This document shows positions 6,374-14,742 of a stretch of DNA of 14,880 bases, one piece after another; position 1 is the stretch's first letter; the number at the start of each line of letters is the position of its first letter. This DNA is from an uncultured Muribaculaceae bacterium (lineage in GTDB: Bacteria > Bacteroidota > Bacteroidia > Bacteroidales > Muribaculaceae). Both the position numbers and the translations under genes were made by a program. Below the pieces are notes generated by a model. The model was not told the DNA's origin, ran no database searches, and was given only the letters and a program-made list of their open reading frames with translations. The stretch spans positions 1 to 14,880 of the forward strand of contig CAKUKR010000062.1 in the NCBI GenBank assembly GCA_934663645.1. Reading direction: 5' to 3'.

Positions 6374-9300
6374 ATGACTTTCAAAGAGATAATCGACAGT
6401 TTTCGCGCCGCTACATTCTCCGAGCATGAGAAAGGCTCACGATTTGAACGCCTTGTCCGCTCTTGGCTGCTGTCAGACCCGAGATACAACAACCTTGAAC
6501 GGGTATGGCTGTGGGAAGAGTTTCCGGGACGCGGCGACTTTGGCGGCAAAGACACCGGCATCGACCTTGTGGCTAAAACCGAGAGCGGCGAATACTGGGC
6601 CATTCAATGCAAGTGCTACCAAGAGAAAGCAGTCATCAGCAAGGGCGACGTGGACTCATTTCTCGCCACCTCCTCCCGCACGTTTTTCGACCCCGCAACA
6701 CTCCGCACTGTCTCATTCTCAAACCGTCTGTGGATTTCCACAACAAACCATTGGGGAGCAAACGCCGAAGAGGCAATACACAACCAGCAGCCTCCGGTAA
6801 ACCGCATCGGGCTTTTCGACCTCGAAACCTCATCCGTAGACTGGGACAAGCTGCTGGCTGGCATCGAGGGGACAAAAGCGCAGCTGCCCGGGAAGCAGCC
6901 GCGTGAGCACCAGTTGCGTGCCATTTCTGCGGCATACGGGCATTTCACCGCCAATGACCGGGGGAAGCTCATCATGGCGTGCGGCACCGGCAAGACATAT
7001 ACCGCCCTGAAAATAGCAGAAACGATGCTGCCCGGCGCAGGCCTCGTCCTGTTTCTCGTACCCTCAATTTCCCTGCTCGGGCAAACTCTGAACTCATGGC
7101 ACTCAGATGCCTCAAAACCGATCAAAGCCGTGTGCATCTGTTCCGACAGCAAAGCCTCGCGGCGCATGCGCAAAAGGGCTGACGATGCCGACGACAGCAC
7201 CGTAGACCTTGCAGTGCCTGCCTCGACCAACCCGAAGAACATCGCACGGCAGCTCAGACAGTACCGCAACCACGACGGGCTGACAGTCGTGTTCTCCACA
7301 TACCAGTCCATTGAAGCTGTGCATGAAGCACAGGCGGAAATAATGGCAGAGACTTCCGGGCAATACGGGGTTTTCGACTTGGCAGTCTGCGACGAGGCTC
7401 ACCGGACCACCGGCGTGAAGCTGTCAAGCCAAGACGAAAGCAGTTTCACAAAAATACACGACGACAGCTTCATACGGGTGAGGAAACGCCTGTACATGAC
7501 CGCAACGCCGCGCCTGTACGGCAGCGCCGCAAAAGCCAAGGCCTCCGAAAAAGACGCGCTGCTGTGCTCCATGGACGATGAGGCCTTGTACGGCAAGGAG
7601 TTTTTCCGCGTCGGCTTCTCATACGCTGTCGAACACGGGCTGCTGACCGACTACAAAGTCCTTGTCCTCACAGTAAACGAGGACGACCTGCCTGGCAGCG
7701 TGCTGGCAGACATCAAGGACTCAAACCGCAAGGAGCTGAACTTTGACGACACCTCCAAGCTGATCGGTGTCATCAACGGCCTCTCCAAGGTAATACGCGG
7801 CGACAACCGCGTGACATGGGACGCAGACCCGGTTCTCATGCGCCGTGCCATAGCATTCTGTTCCGCCATCGGCGACAGGTATACCCCCGGCACATCGGTC
7901 AACACCGCCGAAGTCCTGCCAATGGTCTGCGAAAAATACCTCAGCTGCCTCGACGACCGGCAACGCAGCCATGTGGTGAGAATAGCAGCCCGCCACATCG
8001 ACGGCTCTATGAACTCGCAGCTGCGCAACGAACAGCTCAAATGGCTCGCCGACGACAACCTCCGCGAAAACGAGTGCCGCGTGCTGACCAACGTCCGCTG
8101 CCTGTCGGAGGGGATTGACGTGCCGGCTCTCGACGCCGTCCTTTTCCTCTCCTCTCGCAATTCGCAGATTGACGTGGTGCAGTCCGTAGGGCGTGTCATG
8201 CGCAACTTCCGCAAGGGCGAAGCCGGCGAAAAGAAGTTCGGCTACATCATCATACCGGTGGTCGTGCCCGCCGACATCAAGCCAGAGGACGCGCTCAACA
8301 ACAGCGACTGCTTCAGCGTGGTCTGGAACATACTCAATGCGCTGCGCTCGCACGACGACGGCTTCAATGCCACCGTAAACAAGATTTCCCTGAACCGCAA
8401 CAAGACCGCCAAGGTCATAGTCGGCGCGCCTGGCATCGGGCGCAACGCCCTCTCTGACAGACAAGACCAACGGGACGCGAAACTGCTTGCCGACGATGAA
8501 GTGGCGCGCCAGCTTGAGCTGCGTTTCGCGGAAATGCAATGCGGCATTTACGCCAAACTCGTCGAGAAATGCGGTGACCGCCTGTACTGGGAAAACTGGT
8601 CGCGCCGCGTGGGGCTTATCGCCCGCAAGTTCATCGAGCGAATAGCCCGGCTCGTTACCGAACAACCTCATGTCAAATCCGAGTTCGGCGTGTTCGTCAG
8701 AGGCCTGAGGGAGAACCTCAACCCATCTGTAGATGAGGGGCAAGCCGTAGAAATGCTTGCGCAACACCTCATCTCGCAGCCTGTTTTCGATGCCCTGTTT
8801 GCTGACTACAACTTCGTCAACAACAACGCCGTCAGCCGCTCGATGCACAAAATGATTGTGCTGCTGGAGAAAGAGGGCGGCTTCAAGAAAGACACCGCCG
8901 AACTCGAATCATTCTATGATTCAGTCCGCGTCAATGTAGGCTGCATCGACAACCTGGAGGGGAAGCAGACCATCATCAAGAACCTGTACGAGAAATTCTT
9001 CAAGGGCGCGTTCCCGCTTACCGTCGAAAAACTCGGCATCGTCTACACCCCGGTCGAGTGCGTTGACTTCATAATCCGCTCCGTAGACGACATTCTGCGT
9101 TCCGAGTTCAACTGCTCGCTGACCGACGAGAACGTGCATATACTCGACCCGTTCACCGGCACAGGCACGTTCATCACGCGGCTGCTGCAGTCCGGACTCA
9201 TCAGGCCCGAAGACATGGAGCGCAAGTACCTCAACGAGATACACTGCAACGAGCTGGTGCTGCTCGCATACTACATCGCTGACGTAAACATCGAGGCCGT

Positions 9301-11323
9301 ATACCACGACATCATGCGCCCAGACCGCTATGTAAACTACGACGGCATCTGCCTGACAGACACGTTCCAGCTCACCGAGACAGCGCAGCAGAACCTCTCG
9401 CAAGAGTTCTTCCGCGAAAATTCCGAAGGCGTGCTGCGCCAGAAACGCTCCCCTATCCGCGTAATAATCGGCAACCCGCCCTACTCCGTTGGGCAAAAAG
9501 CATCCAACAACAACGCCGCAAACCTCGCCTACCCGAAACTGGACGCACGCATCGCCCAAACATACGCCAACGGTAGCAGCGCGTCGTCAGTCAAGGCTCT
9601 GTATGACAGCTATGTCAAGGCTTTCCGCTGGGCATCTGACCGTATCGCCGAAAACTCGGACGGAGGTGTGGTAGCGTTCATTTCAAACGGCTCATGGCTT
9701 GACTCCAACGGCTTCGATGCATTCCGCCGCTGCCTTGTACATGAGTTCAGCGACATCTACGTCCTCAACCTAAGGGGTAACCAACGTACCAGCGGAGAAC
9801 TCTCACGCAAGGAAGGCGGCAAGATTTTCGGACAAGGCTCCCGCACCCCAATCTCGATAACATTCCTTGTCAAGAACCCCGCCAAGGCCGGCAAGGAAGC
9901 GACCATCCACTACCACGACATAGGCGACTACCTGAACCGCGAGCAGAAACTGTCGCTCGTGAAAGGTTTCCGCTCCGTAGCCGGAAGTTCTCTCGACTGG
10001 CAAATCATCACCCCGACACCCAGGCACGACTGGATAAACCAGCGTGACGGCCTTTTCGAGACTATGCTTCCGCTTGCGCCCGAAAAGAAATTCGATGCCG
10101 CAACTCACTCCGCCTTCACGCTCAACTCGCTCGGCGCAGCTTCAGGCCGCGACCCATGGTCATACAACTCCTCGGCTGATGTCGTAGAGCAAACGGCAAG
10201 AGAGAGCATCGACCTGTTCAACGAGACAAGAGAAGCCATCTCCCAAGGCCGAATGACAAAACCGGATTTCACCTCTACAAAGCTCAGTTGGTCTCGTGCT
10301 GTCCGGGACGACTTGGAACGCTGTAAAATCTATGATTTTACAGAAGCTGAAATCCGGCCCGCCCTCTACCGCCCGTTTTTCCGCCAAAACCTCCTGTGGT
10401 ATCGCCCCCTTGTCGAGATGCGCTACCGGGTAGCGCATCTCTTCCCTTGCCGAGAGGCGAAAAATCGCCTCATCTGCGTAAGCGGTATAGGCGTGACCAA
10501 GGATTTTTCATGCATTGTCACCGACCAGCTGCCAGACCTTGAACTAATCGGCAAGAGCCAGTGCTTCCCCCTGTACTGGTATGACGAAAAGCCCGAAGTC
10601 TTGCAGGGGGCTTTGCCTTTCGACGACGCGGCGCAGGACACTTCGCGACAGAAATACCGCCGGCACGACGGCATTTCTGACTGGATATTGCAGGAAATGC
10701 GCGAACGCTTCGGTGCGTCAGAAGAGATAACCAAGGAACAAATTTTCCATTACGTCTACGGCATACTCCACTCGCCGCAATACCGCGAGCGTTTCGCCGC
10801 CGACTTGAAGAAGTCGCTGCCGCGCATCCCGATAGTGGCTGCCGTGCATGATTTCAGAGCCTTCAGCACAGCCGGAGAAAGGCTGGCACAGCTTCACCTG
10901 GGCTATGAACAGGTCGCTCCGCATCCTGATGTGACGGTACAAATAGATGACGCGGCTTTCGCAAGCGGCTGCAGCGAATATGACCGTTTCCGCGTCGAGA
11001 AAATGGTTTTCCCGAAAGTGCGCAACGATGCCGGCAAACTCATACAGGACAAGTCCCGCATCGTCTACAACGCCAACATCGTGATTCACAACATACCCGC
11101 CCGGGCATACGAATACGTCGTCAACGGCAAGCCAGCCGTCGAATGGATAATGGAGCGGTATGCTGTGACCGTTGACCGGAAATCCCAAATCAAGAACGAC
11201 CCCAACGACTGGGGCCGCGAACACGGCAAGCCGAGATACATACTCGACCTGCTGCTGTCAGTCATCAACGTCTCGACACAGACCGTTGACATCATCGACA
11301 CACTCCCCGCACTCGAGTTCTAA
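6374..11323 (+). CDS. Type ISP restriction-modification enzyme (nuclease-helicase-methyltransferase in one chain, LlaGI-like)
   Basis: A single 1649-residue protein that should both methylate adenine in a target site and cut unmethylated foreign DNA after ATP-driven translocation. Residues 1-140 form an Mrr-like nuclease (GxD...QxK pattern: Asp64 in TGIDLVA, Gln78 and Lys80 in AIQCKCY). Residues about 175-630 are an SF2 helicase: Walker A ACGTGKT (202-208), DEAH (340-343), MTATPR (375-380), LSEGIDVPALD (577-587) and motif VI QSVGRVMR (603-610). A helical linker follows. The gamma-type N6-adenine methyltransferase spans about 880-1130, with DPFTGTGTF (925-933) binding SAM and catalytic NPPY (1034-1037). 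The rest, including YRPFF, is probably the target-recognition region. Domain order and size match LlaGI and LlaBIII (about 1570 residues). All catalytic motifs are intact and the frame is unbroken. No separate specificity, methylase or nuclease gene is nearby. The gap after aguB is 49 bases without a clear promoter. The alternative label 'Type III/DEAD-box helicase' fits less well. Confidence 0.9.
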   Translation: MTFKEIIDSFRAATFSEHEKGSRFERLVRSWLLSDPRYNNLERVWLWEEFPGRGDFGGKDTGIDLVAKTESGEYWAIQCKCYQEKAVISKGDVDSFLATSSRTFFDPATLRTVSFSNRLWISTTNHWGANAEEAIHNQQPPVNRIGLFDLETSSVDWDKLLAGIEGTKAQLPGKQPREHQLRAISAAYGHFTANDRGKLIMACGTGKTYTALKIAETMLPGAGLVLFLVPSISLLGQTLNSWHSDASKPIKAVCICSDSKASRRMRKRADDADDSTVDLAVPASTNPKNIARQLRQYRNHDGLTVVFSTYQSIEAVHEAQAEIMAETSGQYGVFDLAVCDEAHRTTGVKLSSQDESSFTKIHDDSFIRVRKRLYMTATPRLYGSAAKAKASEKDALLCSMDDEALYGKEFFRVGFSYAVEHGLLTDYKVLVLTVNEDDLPGSVLADIKDSNRKELNFDDTSKLIGVINGLSKVIRGDNRVTWDADPVLMRRAIAFCSAIGDRYTPGTSVNTAEVLPMVCEKYLSCLDDRQRSHVVRIAARHIDGSMNSQLRNEQLKWLADDNLRENECRVLTNVRCLSEGIDVPALDAVLFLSSRNSQIDVVQSVGRVMRNFRKGEAGEKKFGYIIIPVVVPADIKPEDALNNSDCFSVVWNILNALRSHDDGFNATVNKISLNRNKTAKVIVGAPGIGRNALSDRQDQRDAKLLADDEVARQLELRFAEMQCGIYAKLVEKCGDRLYWENWSRRVGLIARKFIERIARLVTEQPHVKSEFGVFVRGLRENLNPSVDEGQAVEMLAQHLISQPVFDALFADYNFVNNNAVSRSMHKMIVLLEKEGGFKKDTAELESFYDSVRVNVGCIDNLEGKQTIIKNLYEKFFKGAFPLTVEKLGIVYTPVECVDFIIRSVDDILRSEFNCSLTDENVHILDPFTGTGTFITRLLQSGLIRPEDMERKYLNEIHCNELVLLAYYIADVNIEAVYHDIMRPDRYVNYDGICLTDTFQLTETAQQNLSQEFFRENSEGVLRQKRSPIRVIIGNPPYSVGQKASNNNAANLAYPKLDARIAQTYANGSSASSVKALYDSYVKAFRWASDRIAENSDGGVVAFISNGSWLDSNGFDAFRRCLVHEFSDIYVLNLRGNQRTSGELSRKEGGKIFGQGSRTPISITFLVKNPAKAGKEATIHYHDIGDYLNREQKLSLVKGFRSVAGSSLDWQIITPTPRHDWINQRDGLFETMLPLAPEKKFDAATHSAFTLNSLGAASGRDPWSYNSSADVVEQTARESIDLFNETREAISQGRMTKPDFTSTKLSWSRAVRDDLERCKIYDFTEAEIRPALYRPFFRQNLLWYRPLVEMRYRVAHLFPCREAKNRLICVSGIGVTKDFSCIVTDQLPDLELIGKSQCFPLYWYDEKPEVLQGALPFDDAAQDTSRQKYRRHDGISDWILQEMRERFGASEEITKEQIFHYVYGILHSPQYRERFAADLKKSLPRIPIVAAVHDFRAFSTAGERLAQLHLGYEQVAPHPDVTVQIDDAAFASGCSEYDRFRVEKMVFPKVRNDAGKLIQDKSRIVYNANIVIHNIPARAYEYVVNGKPAVEWIMERYAVTVDRKSQIKNDPNDWGREHGKPRYILDLLLSVINVSTQTVDIIDTLPALEF
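10321..10343. repeat. Perfect inverted repeat inside the restriction-modification gene (10-bp arms)
   Basis: CTGTAAAATC (10321-10330) and GATTTTACAG (10334-10343) are exact reverse complements around the 3-base loop TAT. It lies in the part of the gene after the methyltransferase motifs. Confidence 0.85.
10415..10441. repeat. Perfect inverted repeat inside the restriction-modification gene (12-bp arms)
   Basis: GAGATGCGCTAC (10415-10426) and GTAGCGCATCTC (10430-10441) pair exactly around the loop CGG. A third, shorter one, GAGGCGA (10454-10460) with TCGCCTC (10465-10471), follows 12 bases later. Confidence 0.85.
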
Positions 11324-11351
11324 GGAGGCTTACCACCGACAAAGCAGGGAG

Positions 11352-11386
11352 GTGTCCGCAACCAAGTCATTGCAAATCAAATAATT
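11352..11386. repeat. 35-bp direct repeat, copy 2 (behind the restriction-modification gene)
   Basis: Identical over 35 bases to 2840-2874, starting 28 bases after the stop codon of the restriction-modification gene. The left palindromic arm seen in copy 1 is nearly gone: only GGGA then GGTGTCCG remain in front (11347-11358), as if the palindrome had been deleted. The right arm is absent. Apart from this, nothing recognisable lies in the 105 bases between the two convergent genes, and no T-run hairpin was found. Confidence 0.9.
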
Positions 11387-11428
11387 GTGCTTGCCGCTTT
11401 TCTGATGATGTCAGTGCGAGGAGGCCAA

Positions 11429-12889
11429 TCAGTGCTGTTGCTGCAGTTTGAGCCAGTCGCGACGCATTCTGTCCAGCTCCTCATACATCTTGGAAATGCA
11501 GGCGGGCTTCAGTTCTTCAGCGACGTGGCCGTTTGGTGTGCCTATTTCCCGTTCCACCACGGCGTAATTACCGGCAGCGCCATAATCCACGTACCCGGTG
11601 TCAAACATCGTTTTGATTTCAGGCAGCAGCTCAACGGCGTTTATATCCATAAGGGCACCCACAACCAGCCCGGCGAAAGTTCCGTCACAGCAGCGCCTTG
11701 CCGGAAGGTTCTCGGTCATCATGTTGAGCAGCCGGCGGAACACTTCGAGGATTTCCCCACGCTGCGACGGCTCGTTGTACGCTATCATGGCAAGCGCGAC
11801 AACCGCCTCATAGCGGAAGAACCACCACAGCCCTGGCTCGTAGAGGTATGCCTCTATGGCATCCGCATTGTCCTTGCCGCACGCATACAACGCCTGATGG
11901 ACAACCATCGGCGTCAGCACATCTCCCAACTGGACATCCATGAACGCTTCCGACTGGCGCATTATCTCGAGAATCGGCTCGATGCCGGCCGGTACTCCCA
12001 ACGCCATAAACAGCAGCAAGGAGTGCAGTATCGAGTCGTTTTCAGCCTCGACCAGCACGCCGTCGTTGATGTCGCGGTATGTCTGTCCGATTTCATACAT
12101 GACGATGCGGCGCAGGTCTTCAGCCACCTCGTCATGCGGCAACGCGAGTATGCGCTCTATCACCTCACGCGGCAGCACCATCATGTTATTCTCGCTGAAC
12201 AATTCGTCTGCTATGAACTGATGCTTCACCTCCAGCGTCTGCGGATATTCAGGGTACTGGTACGTGTATTCCTCCTCTGAAGAATTGTTTCCGTATTCAT
12301 CGTCGTCATACTCGTCGTATGAGTCAAACTCGCACAGAAACTCGAAGTCGTCGCCGAGCCGCTCCTTAAGAATCGGGATATACAGCCTCTCAATGCCGTC
12401 CGGGCCGACAACGAGGAAATGCTTGCCGTCCCTGCCGAACTCGTACTCTATCAGCGGAATGTCCTCCGTGTCCTCCTCGAGGACATAGCTTGCGGTGTCA
12501 AAATCCTTGCAAGGCTCGATGCCGGCCTCCTCGGCGAAACTGAGCGCACCGTAGATGATGTTGTGCGCCTCCTCGTAGCTTACCTCCTCGAGGTCAAGAT
12601 TTGACATGAATTTATGTAAAAGATCGGCGAACTCATAGTCAACCATATTTTCACGATAAAACGCATCCTTCACCCCGAGGCAGTATGTGTCAATCATGAA
12701 CACGCCCACCACAAGGTTGCCGCTTGGACGGACACGGGTTACTATGACTTCCGCCATCCCGGCTTCTCGCCAATCAGAATTGACATAGCACTTGCCCAGC
12801 GGCAGCTGGCGTGCCTTCTCGCGCATGAACCGAGCCGGGGACAGGAAAACCTGCGGCTGCGCCTTCTTCTTTGATTTCTTCTTTGCCAT
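11429..12889 (-). CDS. Protein of unknown function with DUF1186/HEAT-like C-terminal half
   Basis: A 486-residue protein with no signal peptide or membrane segment, so probably cytoplasmic. It has four parts: a very basic start (MAKKKSKKK); residues about 15-180, with the motif LGKCYVNSDWREAGMAEVIV and then GVFMIDTYCLGVKDAFY, a domain I associate with uncharacterised bacterial proteins; an acidic Tyr/Glu/Asp linker (about 190-217); and an all-helical part, about 225-450. The last resembles DUF1186: alternating helices like a HEAT solenoid (ILHSLLLFMALG, LTPMVVHQALYACG, FFRYEAVVALAMIA, GLVVGALMDINAVELLPEIK). DUF1186 relatives often end in a zinc-binding SEC-C motif, and this one does not. Function is unknown. 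A binding or scaffold role is inferred from the solenoid. It converges with the restriction-modification gene and has its own -7 box, so there is no evidence that the two work together. Confidence 0.8.
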   Translation of the reverse strand: MAKKKSKKKAQPQVFLSPARFMREKARQLPLGKCYVNSDWREAGMAEVIVTRVRPSGNLVVGVFMIDTYCLGVKDAFYRENMVDYEFADLLHKFMSNLDLEEVSYEEAHNIIYGALSFAEEAGIEPCKDFDTASYVLEEDTEDIPLIEYEFGRDGKHFLVVGPDGIERLYIPILKERLGDDFEFLCEFDSYDEYDDDEYGNNSSEEEYTYQYPEYPQTLEVKHQFIADELFSENNMMVLPREVIERILALPHDEVAEDLRRIVMYEIGQTYRDINDGVLVEAENDSILHSLLLFMALGVPAGIEPILEIMRQSEAFMDVQLGDVLTPMVVHQALYACGKDNADAIEAYLYEPGLWWFFRYEAVVALAMIAYNEPSQRGEILEVFRRLLNMMTENLPARRCCDGTFAGLVVGALMDINAVELLPEIKTMFDTGYVDYGAAGNYAVVEREIGTPNGHVAEELKPACISKMYEELDRMRRDWLKLQQQH

Positions 12890-12944
12890 AATCGTATGCT
12901 GTTAGCCGCCGCATCCAGTCATTCAGCCGGCCGGCGAAGCGGTA

Positions 12945-12952
12945 CAAAGGTA
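12945..12952 (-). promoter_or_regulatory. Putative -7 box for the DUF1186-like gene
   Basis: The minus strand reads TACCTTTG, a full match to TAnnTTTG, about 56 bases before the start codon at 12889. No TTTG is found 19-20 bp further upstream, so only half of the promoter pattern is present. Confidence 0.4.
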
Positions 12953-13077
12953 CACAAAAACGGCGGCATTTCCGCTGCCAGGGCGGCGCAAATTGCACTT
13001 TGACGCGGAGAAACCGCCGAAAACTGCGCTGATACGGCTCGCGCATGCCAAAATGCGGACAGTTGTCCCGATTTTAT

Positions 13078-13108
13078 TTTGCCATGTCAGATTTTTGAAC
13101 TACTTTTG
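13078..13108 (+). promoter_or_regulatory. Bacteroidetes-type promoter of glnA
   Basis: TTTG at 13078-13081 and TACTTTTG at 13101-13108 are 19 bp apart, a complete match to the Bacteroidetes -33/-7 pattern. The predicted transcript starts near 13115, about 50 bases before the ATG at 13164. This rules out start codons upstream of the promoter in the same open frame. Confidence 0.7.
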
Positions 13109-13163
13109 CCGTCCAGCCACCAGCGTGCGGCTGCATAAACCTAAATCAATAAATATCATTACC

Positions 13164-14663
13164 ATGGAAGATGTAAAACTTTGCCGTAACAGCTTGGTTA
13201 AGTTCTTGGGAAAGACCCCGGATCAGTTCCGCAAAAGCGACATCATTCGCTTTGTCAAGGAGAATGACATCCGTATGGTCAATTTCATGTATCCGGCAGA
13301 CGACAACCGTCTGAAAACCCTTAATTTCGTCATCAACTCCGAGGAATACCTCGACTCAATCCTCACCTACGGTGAGCGCGTTGACGGCTCGAGCCTGTTC
13401 CCCTTCATCGAGGCTGGCAACAGCGACCTATATGTAATACCCCGCTACTGCACTGCATTCGTTGACCCGTTTGCTGAAATCCCCACGCTCACAATGCTCG
13501 CCTCGTTCTTTGACAAGGAGGGCAACCAGCTCGAGTCTTCACCCGAATACACGCTGCAGAAGGCATGCGAGGCGTTCCGCCGCTCTACCGGCATGGAGTT
13601 CTACGCAATGGGCGAGCTGGAATACTATGTCATTTCAGAAGACACTGGCCTCTTCCCCGCCTCTGACCAGAAGGGATACCACGAATCGTCGCCCTTCGCC
13701 AAGTTCAACGAGTTCCGCACCACCTGCATGGACCTCATCGCACACGCCGGCGGCCAGATCAAGTACGGACACAACGAGGTGGGCAACTTCACCCACGACG
13801 GCAAGATCTACGAGCAGAACGAGATCGAGTTCCTCCCCATACCGGCTCGCCAGGCAGCTGACAACCTGATGATAGCCAAATGGATAATCCGCACACAGGG
13901 CGCACGCATGGGCTACGACGTGACTTTCGCGCCGAAAATCACCGCCGGGAAAGCCGGCAGCGGCCTGCACATCCACTTCAAGGTGATGAAGGACGGACAC
14001 AACATGATGACCGAAAACGGCAAGCTCAGCGACATCGCCCGCCGCGTAATCGCCGGAATACTCGAGTATTCCGACGCTATTACCGCCATGGGCAACAAAG
14101 TCCCCACGAGCTACTTCCGCCTCGTGCCGCATCAGGAAGCGCCCACATCCATCTGCTGGGGCGACCGCAACCGCTCCGTGCTCGTGCGCGTCCCACTCGG
14201 CTGGACAGGCGAAAAGGACATGTGCTCGCAGGTCAACCCGCTCGAGAAAGACCACGGCGGCATCGCTCCCGAGAAGCAAACAGTAGAGCTGCGCAGCGGT
14301 GACGGCTCTGCCGACGTATACCAGCTCATCGCGGCAATGGCGGTAGGCGCACGCCTCGGCATGGAAGACCCGAACGCGCTCAAACGCGCCGAAGAGATGT
14401 ATGTGAGCGTCAACATCCACAGCGACGAGAACAAGGCCAAGCTCGAGCAGCTCAAGTCGCTGCCCGACAGCTGCGTGGCATCAGCCAAGGCACTTGCCGC
14501 ACACCGCGACGTATTTGAGAAGGAAGGCGTGTTCTCGCCCCAGATGATCGACGGCATCATCAGCAAGCTGACGGCATACAACGACAGCGACCTGCGCGAC
14601 CGCATAAGCGGCAACGACGAGGAGATGATGAAGCTCGTCCGCCGCTTCTGGCACTGCGGCTGA
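13164..14663 (+). CDS. glnA: Glutamine synthetase (type I-like catalytic domain)
   Basis: Joins ammonia to glutamate using ATP to make glutamine, the main entry of ammonia into metabolism. The 499-residue protein has a beta-grasp N-terminal region followed by the catalytic barrel. Family motifs: metal ligands Glu151 and Glu153 in MGELEYYV, HNEVG (203-207), NEIEF (219-223), APKITAGKAGSGLHIHF (256-272; the GSGxH loop), NKVPTSYFRLVPHQEAP (311-327), RNRSVLVRVP (335-344) and VELRSGDGSADVYQLIAAMA (374-393). It is much shorter than the ~730-residue GSIII found in many Bacteroides, so it belongs with the GSI-like enzymes. I could not identify an adenylylation-site tyrosine with confidence. The ATG at 13164 follows a clear promoter, and the open frame continues upstream across it, so longer starts are rejected. 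A strong terminator follows. Confidence 0.9.
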   Translation: MEDVKLCRNSLVKFLGKTPDQFRKSDIIRFVKENDIRMVNFMYPADDNRLKTLNFVINSEEYLDSILTYGERVDGSSLFPFIEAGNSDLYVIPRYCTAFVDPFAEIPTLTMLASFFDKEGNQLESSPEYTLQKACEAFRRSTGMEFYAMGELEYYVISEDTGLFPASDQKGYHESSPFAKFNEFRTTCMDLIAHAGGQIKYGHNEVGNFTHDGKIYEQNEIEFLPIPARQAADNLMIAKWIIRTQGARMGYDVTFAPKITAGKAGSGLHIHFKVMKDGHNMMTENGKLSDIARRVIAGILEYSDAITAMGNKVPTSYFRLVPHQEAPTSICWGDRNRSVLVRVPLGWTGEKDMCSQVNPLEKDHGGIAPEKQTVELRSGDGSADVYQLIAAMAVGARLGMEDPNALKRAEEMYVSVNIHSDENKAKLEQLKSLPDSCVASAKALAAHRDVFEKEGVFSPQMIDGIISKLTAYNDSDLRDRISGNDEEMMKLVRRFWHCG

Positions 14664-14690
14664 TCGCCCCTCCCCAAACCCCGAAACACC

Positions 14691-14730
14691 GCGAGGGCGC
14701 ATCTCAACCGATGCGCCCTCGCTTGTTTAT
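14691..14730 (+). terminator. Strong hairpin terminator between glnA and the convergent LRR gene
   Basis: A perfect 13-bp stem, GCGAGGGCGCATC (14691-14703) with GATGCGCCCTCGC (14710-14722), closes a 6-base loop (TCAACC), followed by TTGTTTATTG. It lies 27 bases after the glnA stop and 20 bases beyond the stop of the minus-strand gene, so it may serve both. The T-rich tail is on the plus side, favouring glnA. Confidence 0.85.
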
Positions 14731-14742
14731 TGTTGTTGGCTG

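Noticed and set aside
7721..8848. Minus-strand open frame (375 codons) within the restriction-modification gene
   Set aside because: It is antisense to the helicase region with clear SF2 motifs. Its composition (Val/Ala/Asp/Glu/His) is typical of shadow frames.
11322..11328. Perfect Shine-Dalgarno sequence AAGGAGG at the stop of the restriction-modification gene
   Set aside because: No start codon lies within range downstream, and the next ATGs lie in a region antisense to the DUF1186-like gene. Bacteroidetes also rarely use such sites. It may be a leftover of a lost downstream gene, but nothing supports that.
12993..13163. Extended glnA start
   Set aside because: The open frame crosses the predicted promoter at 13078-13108, and the family alignment starts at 13164.
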